Positions 1 to 9,145 of a stretch of DNA of 64,000 nucleotides are shown here, piece after piece. The notes under the pieces are model-generated. The model worked only from the letters and a program-made list of their open reading frames with translations. It searched no databases and was not told the origin of the DNA. The position numbers and the translations under genes were made by a program. Position 1 is the stretch's first letter. The number at the start of each line of letters is the position of its first letter. Source of the stretch: Planctomycetota bacterium (GTDB lineage Bacteria > Planctomycetota > PUPC01 > JACPCR01). Location: positions 46,747 through 110,746 of the forward strand of contig JAQBXN010000009.1 of assembly GCA_027625095.1 (NCBI GenBank). Direction: 5' to 3'.

Positions 1-127
1 CGGATTAAGAATCCATCCAGCGATTATAGAGCGGGGTTTATCGGATTCTCAGGAACGAATTTAGAAACTCTGGGGCAGAGGGCAAAGGCTGCTGTTCCCA
101 CCCCTTACCAGAAGAGATCATCACAGG

Positions 128-842
128 ATGCCGAGCCGTGGCCTTACGCTCTTTTTCCCCATGTACAATGAACGTGAGAACATCTCCGGTTTGTTGGATC
201 GTCTGGAAGCCTTGATTCCGATCCTGCAGACGGACGACCTCGAAATCCTGATCATTGATGATGGCAGCAGCGACGGCTGCGATGAGATTGTGCAGGAGCG
301 GGCCGAGAGGGTCGAGCAGATACGATTGGTTCAGCATTCAGAGAACAAAGGCTATGGAAGCTCCCTTCGCACAGGCTTCCAGACCGCCAGTCGCCAGATG
401 GTGTTCTATTCCGACAGCGATCTGCCTGCGGACCTGTCGGAGATAACCAGGACTTTTCCACTCCTCGATGAAGCAGACCTTGTTATAGGATACCGGATCG
501 AAAGGCATGAGACGTTCCGGAGGGCTGTGTACTCAAGAATCTACAACAGCCTGATGCGATTACTTTTCCATGTACGAGTACGTGATGTGAACTTCTCATT
601 AAAAAATAGTAAACAAGGAAGTTCTCGACAGGATTCACTTGACTGCAAGCTCCGTGTTTATTGACGGCCAGTTGTTGGCGGAGGCAACGAAATATGGCTT
701 TCGAATCGTAGAGATACCCATCAATTACACTCCTAGAAAAGTTGGGGTCTCAAGCTTTGACAGTTTCAAAGCTGCGTGGGATACGCTCATTGAGATGCTC
801 CGATACTGGAAAGGCCCTTTCCGAGTACGATCAGATGATTGA
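128..842 (+). pseudogene. GT2 glycosyltransferase, polyprenol-P sugar synthase-like, frameshifted
   Basis: Family 2 glycosyltransferase resembling dolichol/polyprenol-phosphate mannose synthase, which loads a sugar onto a lipid carrier at the inner face of the membrane. The N-terminal part (from ATG 128) shows FFPMYNERENI, then IIDDGSSDG and YSDSDLP (the DXD-like metal site), all hallmarks of the family. The frame stops at 664, but the expected C-terminal part (NKEVLDRIHL through VEIPINYTPRKVG to the TGA at 840-842) continues in the +1 frame. The break sits at the six-A run at 601-606; removing one A restores a continuous protein. It may be a real slippage mutation or a sequencing error. The stop overlaps the following methyltransferase start, as in an operon with the methyltransferase, deacetylase and GT39 genes. 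Confidence 0.85.
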
Positions 843-1575
843 GGAAGCCTACGATGCTCTTTACCAATTGGAAGAGCACCACTGGTGGTACGTCGGAGCG
901 CGGGCGGCCTATCGCAGCCTTCTCGAATTGGGCCTTGGCAGACCAACAGGCAGACTCAGAATGCTGGATGTTGGGGTGGGCACAGGCGGCAACCTGGAAC
1001 TGCTGAGCGATTATGGCTCGACCACGGGCCTCGATTTCTCACTCAACGCACTCCGTAAAATTGGGTCCAGACCGGCTACCGGTATCATCCAGGGCAGTGC
1101 TGACCACCTGCCTTTTGTCGACAATGCATTTGACGGTGTGACCCTGTTGGGCCTCATCGAACACGTGGAAGACGACCTCAAGACCTTGAAGGAAGCTGCA
1201 AGAGTTTGCAAGCCTGAAGGGGCAGTCGTCCTGCTCACCAGCGCGGTTCCTGCCCTGTGGAGCCATCATGATGAGGCTAATCAGCACCTTCGCAGATATA
1301 CTAGAAGCGGCTTGCAAGCTCTGGTGCATGAGGCTGGTCTGCGGATATTGCGTCTATCCTATCTGAACTTTTCGGTATTCTTTCCGGTTCTGTTTGTCCG
1401 AGTATTACAGAGGTTGAGCAAACCTGAGCCTCACTACGACATGGGGCGTCCGCGAGAATGGACCAATTTGCTTCTCAAGTCTGTCATGTGCGCGGAAGCG
1501 AGGATTCTCCGACACGTGCCACTCCCTATCGGCGTAAATCTGGTCGCTGCATGCCGGCCAGTCCGGCCATCATAA
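835..1575 (+). CDS. Class I SAM-dependent methyltransferase (Methyltransf_11 type)
   Basis: Protein of 246 residues. The start at ATG 835 is preferred because it overlaps the end of the glycosyltransferase gene and gives the usual MIEEAYDALYQLEEHHWWY opening of this subgroup. The SAM-binding motif I is MLDVGVGTGG near residues 43-52, followed by the acidic TGLDFS strand end and a motif IV-like segment (FDGVTLLGLIEHVEDD). Proteins with the HWWY opening commonly sit beside GT2 genes in polysaccharide and glycolipid clusters, and the neighbours here fit that. The methyl acceptor cannot be told from sequence; a sugar or lipid-linked glycan is an inference from context. Confidence 0.85.
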   Translation: MIEEAYDALYQLEEHHWWYVGARAAYRSLLELGLGRPTGRLRMLDVGVGTGGNLELLSDYGSTTGLDFSLNALRKIGSRPATGIIQGSADHLPFVDNAFDGVTLLGLIEHVEDDLKTLKEAARVCKPEGAVVLLTSAVPALWSHHDEANQHLRRYTRSGLQALVHEAGLRILRLSYLNFSVFFPVLFVRVLQRLSKPEPHYDMGRPREWTNLLLKSVMCAEARILRHVPLPIGVNLVAACRPVRPS

Positions 1576-1605
1576 AGAGACCTGCTGCAAATCCATAGCG
1601 CTAAA

Positions 1606-2268
1606 GTGGCTTTCAATAAACAAGAAATTCTGGAGCTTTACCGGAACGAGCCGTGGCGTACCCGCATGCACGTAATGGGGCGAATGCGCCTGTTTCCTTT
1701 TGAGCATCTTGTGGAGCACGTTCCCGAAATCTCCCATGGCGCCATGCTCGACCTCGGTTGCGGGCACGGATTATGGCCCTTCTTTTTGTCAAAGCACTGC
1801 CCTGACGCGCACATCTATGGTATTGACCCGGATGACAGCAAAATCCGCCTCGCGGAAGAGATCCGGCAGAGTAATGGGATCGAGAACATCACCTTTATGA
1901 CCGAGAAGGCGGAGGTCGCTGATTTCTCTGAATGCTCTTTTGCGTCCATTATTGACGTCCTGTACCTCATGACATTTGACCAACAGGAAGCGGTTTTGAG
2001 ACATCTCTCTGAGAAACTGGATTCGGGGGCCACGCTGCTCGTCAAAGTAATGAGCCAGACACCCAGATGGAAGTTCCTTTGGAACTGGTTTGAAGAATGG
2101 CTGGCGGTGCGGGCCATGAAGATCACGTTCGGACAACGGTTCTATTTCAGACCGGAGCAGGAGTGGGTCACTCTTATTGAGAGCCTGGGCTTCAGAGTTA
2201 CCAAATACCGTCTCGACCAGGGCTACCTTCACCCTCATCTTCTTTTTGTCGCTATCAAACAGGACTGA
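1606..2268 (+). CDS. Class I SAM-dependent methyltransferase
   Basis: Protein of 220 residues, probably starting at GTG 1606. Motif I is MLDLGCGHGLWPFFLS near residues 47-62; the acidic ribose-binding end of strand 2 is YGIDPDDSKIRLAEE, and a conserved post-I region follows (SFASIIDVLYLM). It lies 30 bases after the preceding methyltransferase and 9 bases before the deacetylase gene, so it probably belongs to the same transcript. The C-terminal part is rich in aromatic and basic residues with no clear membrane segment, so it is probably cytoplasmic. Substrate is unknown; the operon suggests a glycan or lipid intermediate. Confidence 0.8.
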   Translation: MAFNKQEILELYRNEPWRTRMHVMGRMRLFPFEHLVEHVPEISHGAMLDLGCGHGLWPFFLSKHCPDAHIYGIDPDDSKIRLAEEIRQSNGIENITFMTEKAEVADFSECSFASIIDVLYLMTFDQQEAVLRHLSEKLDSGATLLVKVMSQTPRWKFLWNWFEEWLAVRAMKITFGQRFYFRPEQEWVTLIESLGFRVTKYRLDQGYLHPHLLFVAIKQD

Positions 2269-2277
2269 ACTGTAATT

Positions 2278-3105
2278 GTGCGTCCAAGAATCACCATTAA
2301 TGCAGACGACTTCGGCTGGCTCGACGGGCAGAATCTCGCTGTAGAGAAAGCCCATTCTGAGGGCGTTCTGGATAGTGCCTCACTCCTGGCGAATGGTGAC
2401 GCTTTCATCCAGGCAGTGGAGATGTCAGCCAGATTGCCGAACCTGCATGTTGGTGTCCATCTCTCCCTGAATGAGGGCAAGCCTATTTTGGAACCCGAGC
2501 AGTTGCCGAATCTCGTTCGGCAGGACGGCCAGTTCATGGATACCGTCTCGGAAATTGCCTCGCTCTGGCTAAGAGGGAAACTGGTGACAACGGAGGTAAT
2601 TCCAGAGTGGCGGCAGCAGATCCAGCGGGTCATCGACCACGGTATCTCGCCCAGCCACATCGACTCACACAAGCACGTACATGTCTTTCCACCACTCCTG
2701 AAGGCTCTGCTTGAATTGGCCGAGGAGTTCAACATTCCGTACGTTCGGCTTCCTCAAGAGCCAGTCACTTTCTCTGCATTTCGCCGGGGCCCCGCATGGC
2801 TGGGACTCTGGGCCCTGGCCGGACGGGCTCGCAAGCATCTCGATAGCGAGGGTATCCGTTACGCCGCCCGATTCATCGGGATAGCTGCCAGCGGTGCCAT
2901 GACGACCCGGCGACTCAGCGATTACCTGGAGGCACCTTTCCCCCACACTATTGAGATCATGGTGCACCCTGCCGTCGAGACACCGGATATCATCAAACTT
3001 CGCCAGGAATATAAGTGGGCAAAACATTACCAATTTGAGGAGGAGCTCGAAGCGCTTTGCAGCAAGAAAATCATCGCACTGAAGGCGAGGCTGGCCGCGC
3101 GTTAA
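2278..3105 (+). CDS. ChbG/YdjC-family deacetylase (HpnK-like)
   Basis: Protein of 275 residues, GTG start at 2278. It matches the YdjC/ChbG carbohydrate deacetylase family, metal-dependent enzymes that remove acetyl groups from N-acetylated sugars; the hopanoid-associated HpnK is a relative. Visible motifs are the N-terminal NADDFGW (metal-binding Asp pair), HVGVHLSLN, and HIDSHKHVHVFPPLL with the metal-binding histidines. Its length is normal for the family. It follows two methyltransferases and overlaps the downstream membrane transferase, which suggests it modifies an amino-sugar on a lipid-linked or surface glycan. The exact substrate is not shown by the sequence. Confidence 0.85.
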   Translation: MRPRITINADDFGWLDGQNLAVEKAHSEGVLDSASLLANGDAFIQAVEMSARLPNLHVGVHLSLNEGKPILEPEQLPNLVRQDGQFMDTVSEIASLWLRGKLVTTEVIPEWRQQIQRVIDHGISPSHIDSHKHVHVFPPLLKALLELAEEFNIPYVRLPQEPVTFSAFRRGPAWLGLWALAGRARKHLDSEGIRYAARFIGIAASGAMTTRRLSDYLEAPFPHTIEIMVHPAVETPDIIKLRQEYKWAKHYQFEEELEALCSKKIIALKARLAAR

Positions 3106-4643
3106 GTCGTCCGCTGCTGTTCCTTGTAGCAGTCAATACTGCAGTCATCCTCACGGGGATAATTTATCGACTGCATGGTCTGGAGACGATCCCGGCGTTC
3201 GGTGGAGACGAAGCCAAACTCATTTGCGAGATGGATGAACCCGGCATCGGGTGGACCATCCACATCCACTACATTGGGTTCTATCTTGAAGCGGTGACGA
3301 ATCCGCTCCTGCTGCTCTTTGGCTTCAGCGGATTTTCCGGACGTCTTTCTCCGGCCTGTGCCGGTATTGCTGCCATCTTCGCCTGCGCGCTGTGGGCCAT
3401 ACTTCATCAGAGGAGACTGCCGGCAAAGCCGATTGGAAACGAAAAGGAGCTTCGAATTCTTTTCGTCCTGACATCGACCGCATGTACTGCTTCGTTGCCG
3501 CTGCTGTTCGTCTATTCCAGAATCCTGTTCCCACACGGGTTCTTCCCGGTATTCCTCATTGGCGCCCTGATTCTTCTCGAGCATTCCCTCGGGGGCCGGC
3601 CTTACCTGTTCGTGTTATCCGGACTTCTGATCGGAATCGCTTTTGGTTTCCACCCGTTGCCTGTCCTCTGTTTGCCACCGTTCCTGGCCGTCTTTTGTTG
3701 GGCAAACCGCGCTCGTTTTCGATTGTGGCACTACCTGGCTTTTTCCATGGCGTTCCTCATTCCAGCCCTGCCAACAATCAGCAGTGTATTCGTCAAGAAC
3801 TCAGAGTGGCCCCGCTATCAGTCACCTCTGAGTTTTCTAAAAACCCTTTGGTTTATCACCGTTGGCCAACAGAGCTTTGTATACATCAATGGCACAGGGT
3901 TTTCCCATACCGAGGTGGTCGCTATTTCAGGTCTTCTGGCACTTACGCTTGCCGGCGCGATGGTCTATTGGGTTCAGAACAAGTCCGACATCGCGCTCGT
4001 TGGCCACTTCTGGATTTTTACTGTCAGCCTTGTCCTCCTGTATCTCATGACGCGGAATCGGCCGCTCTCAAACGACGGTTATGAGCGATACACGATTGGA
4101 GTAATTGCATTCCTTCCCCTGATACTGGGCAAGTCTGTCCTGGCCCGGGACTACCGGCAGGGCATTGGTTTCGCCTGCGCGATAACCATGTTGAATCTGA
4201 TGCTTTGTTGGGGAAATGTTGGCCGATTCATCACTTCCTTTGAAGAGATCGGTGGTCAAAGCCATACCTACTTCCGGAACGATCCGGTTAAGGATCCCCG
4301 TGAGAAGTTTTTTCAACAGATTGCAGAAGAGGCCCAGGGCTCCGATGGTGAGATAGTGGCATGGGAATGGAACGCCTATTGGGCATTCAAATATTACTGT
4401 CGGAAATACAGAAAGAATTTCGCCATTTCCATGGGCTATCCCGCCGCGTGGGAGCAGTTGAAAAACAGCCATTGCAAATATCGCTACGTTATCTTGTACG
4501 CCGATTCAGATGAACTCAGACGGGCTGCCGATGCTCTTGTCGCCGGTTTCTTCGAAGGGAACAAACTGGCCCGGTACCCACTGGAACAGGCCAGTGGGGA
4601 GGTCTATCTCCATGCCTACCGCATTTTGAATGATCCGAATTAA
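3057..4643 (+). CDS. GT39/ArnT-like integral membrane glycosyltransferase
   Basis: About 528 residues with roughly ten hydrophobic segments and a soluble C-terminal tail. The architecture and the acidic GGDEAK motif in the first loop after TM1 resemble the GT-C fold enzymes (GT39/ArnT/PMT), which use a polyprenyl-phosphate sugar as donor. No ATG precedes TM1, so TTG 3057 is taken as the start, with GAGGAGGAG about 11 bases upstream; this overlaps the deacetylase gene by 49 bases. With the polyprenol-phosphate sugar synthase-like gene at the head of the cluster, donor synthesis and transfer would be encoded together. Overall identity to a named family is not strong enough to name an acceptor. 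Confidence 0.65.
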   Translation: MQQENHRTEGEAGRALSRPLLFLVAVNTAVILTGIIYRLHGLETIPAFGGDEAKLICEMDEPGIGWTIHIHYIGFYLEAVTNPLLLLFGFSGFSGRLSPACAGIAAIFACALWAILHQRRLPAKPIGNEKELRILFVLTSTACTASLPLLFVYSRILFPHGFFPVFLIGALILLEHSLGGRPYLFVLSGLLIGIAFGFHPLPVLCLPPFLAVFCWANRARFRLWHYLAFSMAFLIPALPTISSVFVKNSEWPRYQSPLSFLKTLWFITVGQQSFVYINGTGFSHTEVVAISGLLALTLAGAMVYWVQNKSDIALVGHFWIFTVSLVLLYLMTRNRPLSNDGYERYTIGVIAFLPLILGKSVLARDYRQGIGFACAITMLNLMLCWGNVGRFITSFEEIGGQSHTYFRNDPVKDPREKFFQQIAEEAQGSDGEIVAWEWNAYWAFKYYCRKYRKNFAISMGYPAAWEQLKNSHCKYRYVILYADSDELRRAADALVAGFFEGNKLARYPLEQASGEVYLHAYRILNDPN

Positions 4644-4688
4644 AGGGAGCAGAGCTCTTGAGGACTCTAAGCAGGCCCACGGTAATGG

Positions 4689-7600
4689 TCAGCCAACCAT
4701 CTCTTCTGCGATTTTCTTCACCTGCCTCAAGTCCAGTTTCCCAGTGCCGAGCATCGGTAGTTCATCTACTTTCAGGAATTGATTCTCTTTTGGGATGAAG
4801 AGATTGGGTAGCCCGCTGGCTCTTACCCGCTCGACCACCGCCGTGATCTCTTCCTCCGGGATGGTGTGGAGGACGGCGAGTTTTTCGCCCTTCTGGTCGT
4901 CGGAAACAGAGGTAACAGCGAAGACCTGCGCTTCTGCTCTGGCAGCTTCCTGCAAAGCCTGCTCGACGCGGCCGTGGGGTACCATCTCGCCGCCGATTTT
5001 TGAGAAGCGGGAAAGCCGGTCAGTGATTTTCAGGAAGCCGTCTTCATCAAGAAGACCGATATCACCTGTCGTGTACCAACCATCTGTGATGACCTCTGCA
5101 GTCAGCTCTTCTTTACCGAGGTAACCCTTCATAATGTTGGGGCCTTTGACAAGCAGCATGCCTTCAGTACCAGGCGGCAGGATTTCACGTGTCTCAGGGT
5201 TAACGATTCTTACTGCAACCCCCGGCAGGGGCTGGCCTACATAGCCGCGGCGTGAGCCGGGCTGGAAGAAACCGGGTGAACGGAAGTCCAGAGTATTTGA
5301 AGAAATGACCGGGGCACATTCTGTCGTGCCATAGCCTTCGAGAGGGCGAATGCCGAAGTGGTCTTCAAATGCAATCAGGAGACGTTCAGGTAGCTTTTCC
5401 GCGCCGGCAAGCACGATTCGCAACGAGCCAAATTGCGATGCAGTGCAGCGTTTGAGATAGATCTGCAGGAACGTGGGTGTAGCCAGGAGAATGGTGACCT
5501 CGTAATTCTGGATCAGGTCGCCAACGCCCGCAGCATCGAGCGGGTTGGGATGAAAGACGATCCCCATGCTGTTGTTTACTGCGAACCAGAGCGACATGTA
5601 ACCAAACGAATGAAACAACGGCAGAATGCCGAGCAGGACGTCTTTGTGGTCCACCTGAAATACCTGCGAAGTGGATTCCACATTCGAAGCGATGTTGTAA
5701 TGAGTGAGCATGACGCCTTTGGGGTCGCCAGTGCTTCCGCTGCTGAAAATTATCGTGGCTACGTCATCTAGCTGAGTGGGCCGTTCGGCGCCGCAGGCCC
5801 GTTCAATCCAACTGGGAGGAGCGAAGACTGCATAAATGAATGCAGCAAACTTGTCAGCAAATTCGAGGTCATGCACAAGTTCCTCGATCCAGATGGGCTC
5901 GAGCCCTTCGGGCAATTCCAACTTCGCTTTATCCAGAAACTCCCTGCTCGTCACGACAGTCTTGAGTTCCGCCTGCTCTGCTGCGGATGCAATTCCCGTC
6001 TGGCCGGCAGTGTAATTTAGATTCACACTCGGCTTGCCTGTGAAGGAGGCGGCGATGTTTACCATGCCCGCCGCTACGGAGGGCGGTAACAGGATGCCAA
6101 TGTGTTTTTCGTCATCCCATTTTGGCCGCAGGACTCTGGAGATCGCTATAGCGCTGGAGAGGGCCGCCAATCTCTTTACGCGTGGTTGTGTATCGTCAGC
6201 GAGTGCAAACGATAAAGGATTCTTTCGCGCCTCATGAATGAAAGCACGGTGAAGGGGCCTCAAGTCCGGCCGCCTGTATTCCCATGCCATTTGTGCCAGT
6301 TCCTGAACCGCACGCCGCACCACGGTCCCCCGGGTGTCAGATGGCAGCGGCTCGCCGTACGAAATGGTCACCGGATATGGAAATCGCCGAGGCATTTTGG
6401 TGATAAACCGGCCGCGCTCGCGACTGAAGATGCTGCCCCAGAGCCGGTCCAGATGAACGGGAATGATGGGCACCTCCCGGCCCTTGGCGATGAATTCAAA
6501 CCCCCGGCGAAACGGTTGTAAGAGGCCGTTCCGACTGAGCTGGCCTTCGGCGAAGATGCAAACGACTTCTCCATCATCAAGGTAACTGCCCGCATCCTTG
6601 AGTGCCTTGAGAATGACGCGAGGGCCACCGGATGCCGAAATCGGAATCGCACCCAAAACCTTCAGAAACGGGCGGAACAAAGGCATGTGGAAGTAATGTG
6701 AGTCCACAATAAACCGAACCGGCCGGTCCAGGCTGGTGATAAGGAACAGGCCGTCCGCAAAAGTGACGTGATTGGGCACGAGCAGGGCGCCACCTCTTTC
6801 GGGTACGTTTTCGACGCCGACAATCCTTACCCGATATATGGTGTTTTTGAGCAGTACGAGAAAGAGCCGCAGAAAGGCCTCCGGCAACACGTAGAGCGCC
6901 CAGGCAGTGCCGAGGCAGGTGGCAATGGCTGCACCGACCAGAATGCCTCGGGCAGACAAACCAATCTTGGAGAGGAATAGGGCCCCGAGCGAGCCGCACA
7001 AAATGCCCCCGAAAACAAAAACATTGGAAACAGCAATGATTGCGCCCCGTTTCTCTGCGGGGGCCTTCCATTGCAGTAGAGAATGAAGCGGCACAACGAC
7101 CAGTCCACTCGAGATGCCCAGCAGGCCCATGAAGACAAGCGTGCCATAGAGCCCCGGCGCGAACGCGCCCAGCAGCAAGGTGAAGATGCCCAGTCCGAGC
7201 GCTCCCATGGGTATCAGACCAATCTCGATCTTGCCCGAGGACATCTTCCCAGCAAGGACGCTGCCGACGCCGGCGCCGAGGGCGAATGCGGTCAAAGGCC
7301 ATGCTGCCTTCGAATCGCTGAGTCCAAGGTAATCCGCGGATTTCGAATAAACCATGATGTCCTGTCCGAGCAGGCTGGCCAGGCCCCAATAGGCAGTAAG
7401 CCCGATGATGGTCAGCCACAGTTTTTTGTCCCGGTAAGCAATCTGCCATGCCTCTCGCAGAACGCGCGTTGTTTCGCCGCTCATATTCGCTGCTGGAACA
7501 TGAGGAACGAAAAGGGCAGCGAAAAAGCCGACGCATGCAAGGAACACCAGCGGCAGCACGGATAACCATGCTTGTGGGCCGGCAAAGTCGAGGAATACTC

Positions 7601-8165
7601 CACCCAGACCGGTCCCCACGATGATGGCCAGGAATGAAAGGAATTCGAGAATTCCGTTGCCTTCAGTAAGTTTTTCGTGTGGTAGCAGTTCCGGCAGGAT
7701 GCCGTACTTCGCCGGACTGAATATCGCAGACTGCACCCCCATAACTCCGAGCACAACTAAGGCGGGCAAGAGAGTTAATTTGCTCATCTCATAGAAACGC
7801 GCCGGATCGCCGTCTGGGCCGGTATAGGGCGCGACGGCCTGTGCGTATCGCCAGAGCGTCACCGCGGCAAGAACCATGATAACGATTTCAACAGCCTTCA
7901 TCGCAACGATGATTGTCCGCTTGCTGAACCGATCTGCGAACACCGCGGCGGGCAGCGAAATGATCATCAGCGGCAGGGTAAAGACCACAAGCGCCAGTGT
8001 ATATGCGTTCTGTGTCAACTCCTGAACCCGGTCGCCCCCAGCCCCGAATTGCGCGTGGATGGCATGGAGCGCAAGCAGCGGAAGGATGACCTTCCAGGCA
8101 TTGTCGTTGAACGCGCCCGTAAACTGGGCCAGCAAAAGCCCTCCAAGTGGATGCTTGCTTTTCAT
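4689..8165 (-). CDS. aas: LplT-Aas fusion: MFS lysophospholipid flippase + acyltransferase + acyl-ACP synthetase
   Basis: Three-domain protein of 1158 residues. Residues about 1-430 are a 12-helix MFS transporter of the LplT type. Residues about 440-620 are a PlsC-like acyltransferase with the HX4D motif in NHVTFADG. Residues about 640-1150 are an AMP-forming acyl ligase with the P-loop segment IFSSGSTGDPKG and the TTGDIG/YGTTE motifs. In E. coli LplT flips lysophospholipids inward and Aas reacylates them; fused forms are known in other bacteria. It runs convergent to the glycan cluster, whose last gene ends 45 bases away. The dam gene sits 3 bases upstream on the same strand, suggesting co-transcription without an obvious functional link. 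Confidence 0.92.
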   Translation of the reverse strand: MKSKHPLGGLLLAQFTGAFNDNAWKVILPLLALHAIHAQFGAGGDRVQELTQNAYTLALVVFTLPLMIISLPAAVFADRFSKRTIIVAMKAVEIVIMVLAAVTLWRYAQAVAPYTGPDGDPARFYEMSKLTLLPALVVLGVMGVQSAIFSPAKYGILPELLPHEKLTEGNGILEFLSFLAIIVGTGLGGVFLDFAGPQAWLSVLPLVFLACVGFFAALFVPHVPAANMSGETTRVLREAWQIAYRDKKLWLTIIGLTAYWGLASLLGQDIMVYSKSADYLGLSDSKAAWPLTAFALGAGVGSVLAGKMSSGKIEIGLIPMGALGLGIFTLLLGAFAPGLYGTLVFMGLLGISSGLVVVPLHSLLQWKAPAEKRGAIIAVSNVFVFGGILCGSLGALFLSKIGLSARGILVGAAIATCLGTAWALYVLPEAFLRLFLVLLKNTIYRVRIVGVENVPERGGALLVPNHVTFADGLFLITSLDRPVRFIVDSHYFHMPLFRPFLKVLGAIPISASGGPRVILKALKDAGSYLDDGEVVCIFAEGQLSRNGLLQPFRRGFEFIAKGREVPIIPVHLDRLWGSIFSRERGRFITKMPRRFPYPVTISYGEPLPSDTRGTVVRRAVQELAQMAWEYRRPDLRPLHRAFIHEARKNPLSFALADDTQPRVKRLAALSSAIAISRVLRPKWDDEKHIGILLPPSVAAGMVNIAASFTGKPSVNLNYTAGQTGIASAAEQAELKTVVTSREFLDKAKLELPEGLEPIWIEELVHDLEFADKFAAFIYAVFAPPSWIERACGAERPTQLDDVATIIFSSGSTGDPKGVMLTHYNIASNVESTSQVFQVDHKDVLLGILPLFHSFGYMSLWFAVNNSMGIVFHPNPLDAAGVGDLIQNYEVTILLATPTFLQIYLKRCTASQFGSLRIVLAGAEKLPERLLIAFEDHFGIRPLEGYGTTECAPVISSNTLDFRSPGFFQPGSRRGYVGQPLPGVAVRIVNPETREILPPGTEGMLLVKGPNIMKGYLGKEELTAEVITDGWYTTGDIGLLDEDGFLKITDRLSRFSKIGGEMVPHGRVEQALQEAARAEAQVFAVTSVSDDQKGEKLAVLHTIPEEEITAVVERVRASGLPNLFIPKENQFLKVDELPMLGTGKLDLRQVKKIAEEMVG

Positions 8166-8168
8166 GCC

Positions 8169-8987
8169 TTACCGATAGCTCCGCACGACCAGTTCAGAAA
8201 TCTTGCCTCGCTTATCACCCTTGCTGTTTATGGCGCGGTTGGCATAAACACGCTCCGGCTTGAAATCCTTGTAAAGCTTGCGAATGAGAGGTGCGTCAGA
8301 GTTCGAAAGCATGACATGCACCCCGCGGCTGGCCAAATCACGAAAGGTCTCAGACAGCCGCACCTGATCTTCTTCCTTAAATCCATTCCGGCTGTAAGTG
8401 GTAAACGAAGATGTTTTCGTCAGCGGTTGATAGGGAGGGTCAAAATAAACGAAATCCCCTTCGGCCGCCCGGCTGACCGCATCCGAGTATTCGAAACATT
8501 CAATCTGAGCGCCCTGCAAGGCGGCCGACGCTGCCCGAAGGTTTTCTTCATTGCAGAAATTCGGCTTCTTATAGTGACCAAAAGGGACGTTATATTGTCC
8601 CTGCAGATTCGTCCGATAGAGGCCGTTGAAACAGGTCTTATTGAGATAAATCAGACGGGCAGCTCGGGTTTCGGGTTTGCGTGGAGTGCTTGCGCGGACA
8701 TGGTAATAGTAATCCTCTTCGTTCCGGTGAGTCTTGAGGTGGCGAATGACCTCGTCCACATTATCCCGCACCACTTTGTAGGTTTCTATAAGAGGATCGT
8801 TCACATCTGTCAGATATGTTTCTTTCAACATTCCCAGTGAAGACAGCCCAAAGAACAGCGCCCCTCCGCCAACAAAGGGTTCGAAGTAAGAGCCAAAACT
8901 GTCGGGCATTCGGGCAAGCAGTTGTTGGAGCAACTGCCCTTTGCCGCCCGCCCACTTCATGAATGGTTTCGCCCGTGTAGATGTCAT
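8169..8987 (-). CDS. dam: Dam-family DNA adenine methyltransferase (orphan)
   Basis: Protein of 272 residues matching the D12/Dam class (alpha-type amino-methyltransferases). It has the N-terminal PFMKWAGGKGQLL, motif I FEPFVGGGALFF, the NKTCFNGLYRTN segment typical of Dam/DpnM enzymes that methylate GATC, and motif IV DPPY at residues 183-186. Length is normal. No restriction endonuclease or MutH-like gene lies nearby, so it is probably an orphan methylase acting on mismatch repair, replication timing or gene expression, or a remnant of a restriction-modification or phage system. GATC as target is inferred from family resemblance only. Confidence 0.9.
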   Translation of the reverse strand: MTSTRAKPFMKWAGGKGQLLQQLLARMPDSFGSYFEPFVGGGALFFGLSSLGMLKETYLTDVNDPLIETYKVVRDNVDEVIRHLKTHRNEEDYYYHVRASTPRKPETRAARLIYLNKTCFNGLYRTNLQGQYNVPFGHYKKPNFCNEENLRAASAALQGAQIECFEYSDAVSRAAEGDFVYFDPPYQPLTKTSSFTTYSRNGFKEEDQVRLSETFRDLASRGVHVMLSNSDAPLIRKLYKDFKPERVYANRAINSKGDKRGKISELVVRSYR

Positions 8988-9034
8988 GGATGCCGTTGAA
9001 TATCTGAGAAGTAACGAATTCTCAGGATGAGGAA

Positions 9035-9046
9035 GGTTACGTCAAA
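9035..9046 (+). promoter_or_regulatory. GGTTACGTCA motif, copy 1
   Basis: GGTTACGTCAAA lies about 50 bases upstream of the dam start and recurs upstream of the PhyH gene (9997) and, in reverse, upstream of a small membrane ORF (14286-14294). It may be an operator half-site; no protein partner can be named. Confidence 0.25.
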
Positions 9047-9145
9047 CGCGAAGGAAGGCGGCGATGGATGCTCGACCTCGACCGATGTGGCCTTTTCGCG
9101 CGGTAACAAGCTCTAACGCTCGCGGAGCGCCCCCACCACGCTCCT

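Noticed and set aside
6577..7569. Long minus-strand frame of 330 codons inside the LplT-Aas gene
   Set aside because: Arg/Cys/His-rich shadow of the true frame, with no domain features.
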